NCBI RefSeq assembly: GCF_006151805.1
Contig: NZ_VDDA01000001.1
Span: 747,794 to 811,793 of the forward strand
Source of the DNA: Methylobacterium terricola
Lineage (GTDB): Bacteria; Pseudomonadota; Alphaproteobacteria; Rhizobiales; Beijerinckiaceae
Length of the DNA stretch: 64,000 bases
Direction of reading: 5' to 3'
Shown: positions 57,993 to 64,000 of the stretch, piece by piece
Layout: every line of letters begins with the position of its first letter
How positions within the stretch are numbered: position 1 is the stretch's first letter
Program-made: the position numbers and the translations under genes
Notes under the pieces: model-generated
Database searches by the model: none
Told to the model about the DNA's origin: nothing
What the model saw: only the letters and a program-made list of their open reading frames with translations

Positions 57993-58970
57993 ATGACCCG
58001 CCTTCGCTCGGTGGTGCGGGGCTGCGGCTCCTACCTGCCGCGGACCACCGTCACCAACGACGACCTCGCCGCCCGGGTCGACACCTCGGACGACTGGATC
58101 ATCCAGCGCACCGGCATCCGCCAGCGCCACATCGCCGAGGCCGACGAAACCACCTCGGTGCTGGGTATCAAGGCGGCCGAGAATGCCTTGCGCGACGCCG
58201 ACATCGATCCGGCGACGATCGACCTCGTGATCTGCGCGACCTCGACGCCGGACCACACCTTCCCGTCGACCGCGACCCAGATCCAGGCCGGCCTCGGCAT
58301 CCAGTCGGGCGCCGCCTTCGACCTCCAGGCGGTCTGCGCCGGCTTCGTCTACGCGGTCGCCACCGCCGACAAGTTCCTGACCACGGGGGCGGCCAGCCGC
58401 GCCCTCGTCGTCGGCGCCGAGACCTTCTCGCGCCTGCTCGACTGGGAGGACCGCACCACCTGCGTGCTGTTCGGCGACGGCGCCGGCGCCCTGGTGTTGG
58501 AGGCGCAACCCGGCGAGGGCCGCGCGAGCGATCGCGGCGTGCTGACGAGCCAGCTGCGGTCCGACGGCCGCCACCGGGAGAAGCTCTATGTCGATGGCGG
58601 GCCCGGATCGACCGGGACCACCGGCAAGCTGCGCATGGTCGGCAAGGAGGTGTTCCGCTTCGCCGTCGGCTCGGTCACCGACGTGATCGCGCAGGCCTTC
58701 GAGGCCACCGGCACCACCGCCGACGAGCTCGACTGGTTCGTGCCGCACCAGGCCAACCGGCGCATCATCGAGGCCTCGGCCGACAAGCTCGGCATCGCCC
58801 GCGAGAAGGTGGTGCTGACGGTCGACCGCCACGGCAACACCTCGGCGGCCTCGATCCCGCTCGCCCTCGACGCCGCCTGCCGCGACGGCCGGATCAAGCG
58901 CGGCGACCTCGTGATGATCGAGGCGATCGGCGGCGGCTTCACCTGGGGCAGCGCGCTGATCCGCTGGTAG
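57993..58970 (+). CDS. fabH: 3-oxoacyl-[ACP] synthase III
   Basis: A 325-residue condensing enzyme that starts fatty-acid synthesis with acetyl-CoA and malonyl-ACP. The catalytic Cys is in [15 protein letters not shown] (about residue 115), His in [11 protein letters not shown] (about 252) and Asn in [15 protein letters not shown] (about 282). ATG 57993 is supported by position after plsX. Second gene of the plsX-fabH-ihfA-merR cluster. Confidence 0.96.
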   Translation: MTRLRSVVRGCGSYLPRTTVTNDDLAARVDTSDDWIIQRTGIRQRHIAEADETTSVLGIKAAENALRDADIDPATIDLVICATSTPDHTFPSTATQIQAGLGIQSGAAFDLQAVCAGFVYAVATADKFLTTGAASRALVVGAETFSRLLDWEDRTTCVLFGDGAGALVLEAQPGEGRASDRGVLTSQLRSDGRHREKLYVDGGPGSTGTTGKLRMVGKEVFRFAVGSVTDVIAQAFEATGTTADELDWFVPHQANRRIIEASADKLGIAREKVVLTVDRHGNTSAASIPLALDAACRDGRIKRGDLVMIEAIGGGFTWGSALIRW

Positions 58971-59102
58971 GCCATCCAAGGTCTGCCACAAAGTATCCGG
59001 GAACCCGCCCGGCGCCCGGTTGACCCAGCGCGCAACGCCGATTAGCGTGCGCGATCAGAGACATACGTTATTTCGCGAATCAGCCGCCGGGGGAGCAGCA
59101 CG

Positions 59103-59420
59103 ATGGCAGGCAAGACGGTCACGCGGGCCGATCTGAGCGAGGCCGTCTACCAGCGGGTCGGCCTGTCGCGGACGGAATCCGCCGCCCTGGTGGAGACGGT
59201 GCTGTCGGAGATCTGCGGCTGCCTCTCGGCCGGCGAGACCGTCAAGCTGTCCTCGTTCGGCTCCTTCGTGGTGCGCGACAAGGGCAAGCGGGTCGGCCGC
59301 AACCCGAAGACCGGCGTCGAGGTGGCGATCGAGCCGCGCCGCGTCATGGTGTTCAAGCCCTCCAACGTGCTCAAGGCCCGGATCAACGGCGACGCCGCCC
59401 CGGACGACGACGAGGGGTGA
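59103..59420 (+). CDS. ihfA: Integration host factor subunit alpha
   Basis: A 105-residue HU/IHF protein: [22 protein letters not shown], then the DNA-binding arm [24 protein letters not shown]. The length and the arm motif mark the alpha subunit; it bends DNA as a heterodimer with beta. ATG 59103 follows GGGGGAGCAG. Conserved position after fabH in alphaproteobacteria. Confidence 0.95.
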   Translation: MAGKTVTRADLSEAVYQRVGLSRTESAALVETVLSEICGCLSAGETVKLSSFGSFVVRDKGKRVGRNPKTGVEVAIEPRRVMVFKPSNVLKARINGDAAPDDDEG

Positions 59421-59463
59421 GCCGCCTCCGCGCCACGGCGCGGGCCGAGACGGGATCGGGCCG

Positions 59464-59991
59464 ATGACCGGGATGCCGATCGAGGACGAGGACGCGCCGG
59501 AACCGGGCGGAACCGATGCCCCCGGCCGCGCCCTGCTGCCCGAGAAGGAGCCCGGTGCCTTCCGCACCATCGGCGAGGTCGCCGAGGACCTCGACCTGCC
59601 GCAGCACGTGCTTCGCTTCTGGGAGACCCGCTTCACCCAGGTGCGTCCGCTCAAGCGCGGCGGCAACCGGCGCTACTACCGGCCCGACGATATCGATCTC
59701 CTGCGCGGCATCCGCCGCCTGCTCTACGGCCAGGGCTACACGATCCGGGGCGCCCAGCGGATCCTGCGCGAGCGGGGCATGCGCTTCGTCCAGGCGGTCG
59801 GCCGCGGCGAGCAGACCGCCCCGGCCTTCGTCGAGACCGACCACGAGCTGGAGCCGGACACCCCACCGCCGCCGCTCGGGCGGGCGGACCGGGCGAGCCT
59901 GAACGCCGTGCTCGACGAGTTGCGGGCCTGCCGGCGGCAGCTGGCCGGCGTGAGGGGGGCGACGAATGCGGCGGACGCGCAGGGCGAGTGA
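59464..59991 (+). CDS. MerR-family transcriptional regulator
   Basis: A 175-residue protein whose middle (about residues 33-105) is a MerR helix-turn-helix: [39 protein letters not shown], then a wing and a dimer helix. The C-terminus is Pro/Arg-rich with no sensor cysteines, so it is not a classic metal sensor. It follows ihfA by 43 bp, the usual alphaproteobacterial order. Regulon unknown. Confidence 0.9.
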   Translation: MTGMPIEDEDAPEPGGTDAPGRALLPEKEPGAFRTIGEVAEDLDLPQHVLRFWETRFTQVRPLKRGGNRRYYRPDDIDLLRGIRRLLYGQGYTIRGAQRILRERGMRFVQAVGRGEQTAPAFVETDHELEPDTPPPPLGRADRASLNAVLDELRACRRQLAGVRGATNAADAQGE

Positions 59992-60304
59992 CGGAGGCAC
60001 CGATCACCCAGCGCCGCTCTCCGTCGAATCGGCCGGGTGTCGTCACGTTCCTCGACGAGTTCCCGCCCGCTGCGTCGATGCGGCGCCGCACGTGGGATCG
60101 GACCGGGCGAACGGCCGGCCGCCATGGTCTTGCGGCCCGTCATACCCGGATTCCGGGCTCCGTCCCCCCGTGAGGTTGCGGAAAGGGGTCGATCGCGCCG
60201 GGGCTGACAGTCACGGGTCGCGCCATCGGGTCGAATACGATCGCTGCTCCCTGGCGTTTCTGCGTCATGGCAGAACCGAACGCCCCTCGCGGCGTTAGGC
60301 GCAG
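59992..60304. other. 313-bp gene-free stretch
   Basis: No gene, tRNA or strong repeat was recognised. A small palindrome (accggattccgggct-like, about 60149-60161) is present but weak. In other Hyphomicrobiales a tRNA-Pro gene often follows this cluster; I could not identify one here. Confidence 0.4.
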
Positions 60305-60754
60305 ATGGTCGATTCCCGCCGTCGTGCGTCCCCCACCACCGAGCTGATCGCGCGGCTGATGCGCATCGTGCGGACCTGCCCGGAAGCCACCGCCGACGTG
60401 CTCGAACTGGTGCTGCTGGTGAGCCAGATCGAGGCGATTCCGGTCGTCGACCGCGATTACCGGGACGCCAAGCGGGTGATCGCCCGGCTGCGCCAGCCGC
60501 TCTGGGACATGACCCTGGATCAGCGCGAGGTGCTGCGCAAGGCCGCCGACACCATCCGCGACGCCTGCCGCCTGCGCGAGGCCGACATCCCGTCCGACCC
60601 GATCGGCGATGCCGGCGAGCGGGCGCGGATCGAGCGCGGCCTCGCCGCGGCCCTTGCGGGCGAGTTCACGCCGGCGCAGATCGCCCGCGTCACCGGCGCC
60701 GCCCTGTCGGTGCTGCAGGCGGCGCAGGGCGGCCAACCGGAGGAGGGGGCATGA
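60305..60754 (+). CDS. Hypothetical helical protein, first gene of a two-gene operon
   Basis: A 149-residue predicted all-helical soluble protein (ELIARLMRIVRTCPEATADVLELVLLVSQIEAIPVVDRDYRDAKRVIARLRQ). No domain is recognised. Its ATG at 60305 is the first in frame. The TGA stop overlaps the ATG of a 35-residue membrane protein, so the two are translated together and probably work together. Confidence 0.7.
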   Translation: MVDSRRRASPTTELIARLMRIVRTCPEATADVLELVLLVSQIEAIPVVDRDYRDAKRVIARLRQPLWDMTLDQREVLRKAADTIRDACRLREADIPSDPIGDAGERARIERGLAAALAGEFTPAQIARVTGAALSVLQAAQGGQPEEGA

Positions 60755-60858
60755 TGATCGGCGACTACCCGGTCGAGGGGCGGGGCTACTGGCTGTGGCT
60801 CGGCGGGGTGGCCCTGCTCGGGCTGTTCAACCTGTTCGTGATGCTGGTCCTGCACTGA
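60751..60858 (+). CDS. 35-residue single-span membrane protein
   Basis: ATG 60751 overlaps the preceding stop (ATGA) and has GGAGGGGG seven bases upstream. The product begins MMIGDYPVEGRG and has one membrane helix (about residues 14-34, YWLWLGGVALLGLFNLFVML) ending VLH, with a Gly-rich start to the helix. It is too short to be called on length alone but the overlap and the hydrophobic run make it real. It may anchor or regulate the soluble partner encoded just before it. Confidence 0.7.
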   Translation: MMIGDYPVEGRGYWLWLGGVALLGLFNLFVMLVLH

Positions 60859-60958
60859 CGGGAGGAGTCCGGCGCGGAACCCGCGGCCCGAGCCCTCGAC
60901 GGCGCCGGGCCCGCTCCCCACATGCGGCCGGCACCCTCTCGGAGAGCTTTGAGAAACA

Positions 60959-61450
60959 ATGTCTCGCCACTTTCGGACCCGCCCCTTCCGCCCGACCCTG
61001 GCGCTCGCCGTCCTGATCGCCGCCGGGCCCGTGCTGGCCGCCGGCCCGGCCTTCGCGCAGGCCACCAAGGTTCGTGAGCATTCCGTCGCCTCCGGCAAGC
61101 AGGTCCGGCTCGTCATGGTGCCGAACCTGAAGAAGGATTGCTCGCTCGGGCCGCAGCCCGAGCTGAAGGTGACCAGCCCGCCGAAGAACGGCGCGACGGT
61201 CCAGCGCGCCGGCAAGGTGAAGACCCCGGGCACCTATCGCTGCCCGAACGTCGACGCCAACGTCCAGGCCCTGTTCTACGAGAGCAAGGCCGGGTTCACC
61301 GGCACCGACGAGGTGACGGTCGAGATCAAGGGCACCGACGGCAACGTGAGCACCCAGACCATCAAGCTCACGGTCGGGCCCGCCGGGACCAAGGAGGGCC
61401 CGAAGGACGCGCCGAAGGACGGCGCCAAGAAGGACACGACCGACCTCTAG
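60959..61450 (+). CDS. Hypothetical secreted protein with Ig-like repeat character
   Basis: A 163-residue protein with a signal peptide (PTLALAVLIAAGPVLAAGPAFA) and a mature beta-rich domain (VRLVMVPNLKKDCSLGPQPELKVTSPPKNG, FYESKAGFTGTDEVTVEIKGTDGNVSTQTIKL) that resembles bacterial Ig-like or cadherin-type strands. Two Cys (about 60 and 95) may form a disulphide. The tail is Lys/Asp-rich. ATG 60959. Probably periplasmic; function not known. Confidence 0.72.
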   Translation: MSRHFRTRPFRPTLALAVLIAAGPVLAAGPAFAQATKVREHSVASGKQVRLVMVPNLKKDCSLGPQPELKVTSPPKNGATVQRAGKVKTPGTYRCPNVDANVQALFYESKAGFTGTDEVTVEIKGTDGNVSTQTIKLTVGPAGTKEGPKDAPKDGAKKDTTDL

Positions 61451-61838
61451 CCGGCGGCGGTCCATCGCCTGACGGGTCGGCCCCGCGCCGCGTGCGGGGC
61501 CCGAACCGGCGCGGCCGAAACGAAGCGGGAACGGCGGCCACGCCGCCGGCGTTCCCCTCATGTCTCGCGGAGTGCCGGACGGCGTTTCGGGGGGTGTGGA
61601 AGAACCAGCACAGGCGTGTCCTTTACGGCACAGCTCAGGTCGCGCGCGGGCTTTCGCCTTGGCAGATCTGTGACTTTCCCGGCGACTGCGGCACGCGCCT
61701 TGCCCGCAGCCGGCCTGCATACAGGCTCCTGCTCGCCTCCGCACTCCTCCCCCCGTCGCCGCGCTGCGACAAACATGGGGATATCGATTGCATCCGAGGC
61801 GGGACAGGATGATCCTGGCGATGTCGTGAGGGTCCGGA
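61451..61838. other. 388-bp region before prkA with a terminator-like hairpin
   Basis: Between the secreted-protein gene and prkA. A hairpin gggaacg...cgttccc with an inner gcggc/gccgc stem lies at 61527-61556 and probably ends the upstream transcript. The remainder must contain the prkA promoter; no clear -35/-10 pair was recognised. Confidence 0.45.
61527..61556 (+). terminator. Hairpin downstream of the secreted-protein gene
   Basis: gggaacg / cgttccc outer stem with an inner GC stem; a weak run of pyrimidines (cctcatgtct) follows. Confidence 0.5.
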
Positions 61839-63791
61839 ATGCCAATGCCGTCAGCGAGCGACCTCTTTCAAACTTTCGCGCGCAGCTACGAGTCCCGCCG
61901 GGATTCGGAGCTGACGCTCTCCGAGTATCTCGACGCCTGCCGTGACAATCCCTTGATGTACGCGAGTGCGCCCGAGCGCATTCTCGACGCGATCGGCCGG
62001 CCCGAGTTCATCGATACGGCGCGGGATCCGCGCCTGGGCCGGATCTTCATGAACCGGACCATCCGTACCTACCCCGCCTTCTCCGAGTTCTACGGCATGG
62101 AGGAGACGATCGAGCGCATCGTCTCGTTCTTCCGCCATGCCGCGCAGGGGCTCGAGGAACGCAAGCAGATCCTCTACCTGCTGGGACCGGTGGGCGGCGG
62201 CAAGTCGTCCCTCGCCGAGCGGCTCAAGGCGCTGATGGAGGTGCACCCGATCTACGTGCTCAAGGCCGGCAACGAGATGAGCCCGGTCTTCGAGAGCCCG
62301 CTGGTGCTGTTTGACCCCGAGACGATGGGGCCGATGATCGAGGAGCGCTACGGCGTGCCGCGGCGGCGCCTGACCGGGCTGATGAGCCCGTGGTGCCTCA
62401 AGCGCCTCGACGAGTTCGGCGGCGACATCTCGAAGTTCAAGGTCGTCAAGGTCAATCCGTCGCGCCTGCGCCAGATCGGAATCGCCAAGACCGAGCCGGG
62501 CGACGAGAACAACCAGGACATCTCGTCCCTGGTCGGCAAGGTCGACATCCGCAAGCTCGAGACCCTGAGCCAGGCCGATCCCGACGCCTATTCCTACTCG
62601 GGCGGCCTCAACCGGGCGAACCAGGGCATCCTCGAATTCGTCGAGATGTTCAAGGCGCCGATCAAGATGCTGCACCCCCTGCTCACCGCGACGCAGGAGG
62701 GCAACTACGTCGGCACCGAGAATATCGGGGCGATTCCCTTCACCGGTATCATCCTCGCCCACTCGAACGAGGCCGAGTGGCAGAGCTTCAAGACCAACAA
62801 GAACAACGAAGCGTTCATCGATCGCATCTACGTCATCAAGGTGCCGTACTGCCTGCGCGTCACCGAGGAGCAGCGGATCTACGAGAAGCTGGTCTCGGGC
62901 TCGGAACTGGCCGCGGCACGCTGCGCTCCCGGCACGCTGGAGATGCTGGCCCGGTTCTCGGTGCTCTCGCGCCTGCGCGAACACGCGAACTCGAACGTCT
63001 TCTCCAAGATGCGGGTCTATGACGGCGAATCCTTGCGCGAGGTCGATCCCCGCGCCCGCTCGATGCAGGAATACAAGGACACCGCCGGCGTCGACGAGGG
63101 CATGGACGGGATCTCGACCCGCTTCGCCTTCAAGGTGATGGCGGCCACCTTCAACCACGATACCACCGAGGTCTCGGCCGACCCGGTCCACCTGATGTAC
63201 GTCCTCGAGCAATCGCTGCGACGCGAGCAGCTGCCGCCCGAGACCGAGAAGCGCTACCTCGAATTCATCAAGGGCGAGCTGGCGCCGCGCTACGCCGAGT
63301 TCATCGGTCACGAGATCCAGAAGGCGTATCTCGAGTCGTACCACGATTACGGCCAGAACCTGTTCGACCGCTACATCGACTATGCCGATGCCTGGATCGA
63401 GGACCAGGACTTCAAGGACCCGGAGACCGGGCAGCTGCTCAACCGCGAGCTCCTGAACCAGGAGCTCACCAAGATCGAGAAGCCGGCGGGCATCGCCAAC
63501 CCGAAGGATTTTCGCAACGAGGTGGTGAAGTTCGCCCTGCGCTCGCGGGCCCAGCATGGCGGGCGCAACCCGTCCTGGACCTCCTACGAGAAGATCCGCG
63601 AGGTGATCGAGCGGCGGATGTTCAGCCAGGTCGAGGAGCTGCTGCCGGTGATCTCCTTCGGCTCGAAGAAGGACAGCGAGACCGAGAAGAAGCACGGCGA
63701 GTTCGTCGAGCGGATGAAGGACCGCGGCTATACCGAGCGGCAGGTCCGCCGCCTGGTCGAGTGGTACATGCGGGTCAAGCAGGCGGGCTGA
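61839..63791 (+). CDS. prkA: PrkA serine protein kinase/AAA+ protein
   Basis: A 650-residue protein with Walker A LLGPVGGGKSSLAERL (about 111-126), the AAA core VFESPLVLFDPETMGP, SRLRQIGIAKTEPGDENNQDIS, and the C-terminal PrkA domain with LNRELLNQELTKIEKPAG. It is a stress- or starvation-linked kinase/ATPase; the start of yeaH follows at once, as in prkA-yeaH-spoVR operons. ATG 61839 or ATG 61845, both in frame, may start it. Confidence 0.95.
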   Translation: MPMPSASDLFQTFARSYESRRDSELTLSEYLDACRDNPLMYASAPERILDAIGRPEFIDTARDPRLGRIFMNRTIRTYPAFSEFYGMEETIERIVSFFRHAAQGLEERKQILYLLGPVGGGKSSLAERLKALMEVHPIYVLKAGNEMSPVFESPLVLFDPETMGPMIEERYGVPRRRLTGLMSPWCLKRLDEFGGDISKFKVVKVNPSRLRQIGIAKTEPGDENNQDISSLVGKVDIRKLETLSQADPDAYSYSGGLNRANQGILEFVEMFKAPIKMLHPLLTATQEGNYVGTENIGAIPFTGIILAHSNEAEWQSFKTNKNNEAFIDRIYVIKVPYCLRVTEEQRIYEKLVSGSELAAARCAPGTLEMLARFSVLSRLREHANSNVFSKMRVYDGESLREVDPRARSMQEYKDTAGVDEGMDGISTRFAFKVMAATFNHDTTEVSADPVHLMYVLEQSLRREQLPPETEKRYLEFIKGELAPRYAEFIGHEIQKAYLESYHDYGQNLFDRYIDYADAWIEDQDFKDPETGQLLNRELLNQELTKIEKPAGIANPKDFRNEVVKFALRSRAQHGGRNPSWTSYEKIREVIERRMFSQVEELLPVISFGSKKDSETEKKHGEFVERMKDRGYTERQVRRLVEWYMRVKQAG

Positions 63792-63810
63792 CCGCGAAGG
63801 CGGACGAAAC

Positions 63811-63834
63811 CCGCGGGAGCCATCTCCCGCGGGC
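63811..63834 (+). terminator. Hairpin after prkA
   Basis: A perfect 10-bp stem cccgcgggag / ctcccgcggg with a 4-base loop lies 20 bases after the prkA stop. There is no T-run, so it may only slow or attenuate read-through into the yeaH gene. Confidence 0.5.
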
Positions 63835-63905
63835 CTCCACCCAGAGGAGCGGTGGCGGGACGGACCCGGTACGGTAAGGTGGCGTGATCGGAGAGCGCGA
63901 AGCGG

Positions 63906-64000
63906 ATGCACATCATCGATCGACGCCTCAATCCCGGCGGCAAGAGCCTGGCGAACCGGCAGCGCTTCCTGCGCCGCGTCCGCGACGTGGCCCAGCGCGC
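63906..64000 (+). CDS. YeaH/YhbH (DUF444) family protein, 3'-truncated by window edge
   Basis: Only the first 31 residues are visible: MHIIDRRLNPGGKSL followed by NRQRFLRRVRDVAQR, the conserved N-terminus of DUF444 proteins. In other bacteria this gene follows prkA and precedes spoVR, and the three act together in stress response. It starts 114 bp after prkA. Confidence 0.85.
   Translation, partial: MHIIDRRLNPGGKSLANRQRFLRRVRDVAQR

Noticed and set aside
59992-60304. tRNA-Pro gene expected after the plsX-fabH-ihfA-merR cluster
   Set aside because: No cloverleaf or TTCGAATC-type arm with a fitting acceptor stem could be found by eye.

Overview
The window is a single high-GC (by eye about 70% G+C) chromosomal segment of an alphaproteobacterium of the order Hyphomicrobiales, most likely a Methylobacterium. 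Support comes from the gene sets (yajC-secD-secF next to homologues of two complex I assembly factors; plsX-fabH-ihfA-merR; bamE divergent from a bc1-complex chaperone; an acdS/lrp pair; a giant growth-pole-ring type protein), from GAAC-N7-GAAC type SOS control of uvrA, and from the style of the intergenic palindromes. No phage, insertion sequence, CRISPR array, rRNA or tRNA gene was recognised. It reads as core chromosome with a few strain-level or lineage-level oddities.

Left part (1-12 kb): the 3' end of an NlpD-like degenerate LytM gene, a DUF815 AAA+ ATPase facing it, then yajC-secD-secF followed without a gap by NDUFAF3-like and NDUFAF6-like genes, then convergent trmFO, a 49-residue DUF1127 protein, a S1C/HtrA-fold protein that has lost its catalytic triad, and an outer-membrane beta-barrel of the phenol-MetA/SphA type with a textbook terminator.

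Middle left (12-27.6 kb): uvrA with a probable LexA box, a Tag-family glycosylase with a YciI-like protein, facing a TetR gene that is broken by an exact 17-bp tandem duplication; an Lrp regulator divergent from ACC deaminase; a GH25 lipoprotein; DUF488; MFS; a phosphoesterase-glycosyltransferase pair; DMT exporter; thiE-thiD; and an XRE-cupin regulator.

Middle (27.6-46.7 kb): a four-hairpin interspersed repeat; a complete Mla-type lipid transport operon (MlaE with fused STAS domain, MlaF, MlaD, auxiliary lipoprotein); MFS; a CheZ-like phosphatase; DUF1489; a secreted protein; and an 8.5-kb gene for a giant coiled-coil membrane protein with strict 11-residue repeats, probably the GPR/RgsE polar-growth scaffold. 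An HPt protein, a [2Fe-2S] ferredoxin and a soluble MCP-tip plus Cache protein follow.

Right part (46.7-64 kb): a CoxE-type VWA protein, EamA transporter, hemF, trmL, ABC exporter, a stub resembling only the entry to an L,D-transpeptidase domain, a small cysteine-containing secreted protein, a 1.2-kb gene-poor stretch with the second copy of the four-hairpin repeat, bamE and the bc1 chaperone, yceD, plsX-fabH-ihfA-merR, an operon with a 35-residue single-span membrane protein, and finally prkA with the start of a yeaH/DUF444 gene running off the right edge.

The most interesting items for follow-up are the tandem-duplication frameshift in the tetR gene, the triad-less HtrA-like protein, the hendecad architecture of the giant protein, the NDUFAF3/NDUFAF6 pair beside secDF, the two-copy four-hairpin repeat, and the unusual MCP-Cache order.
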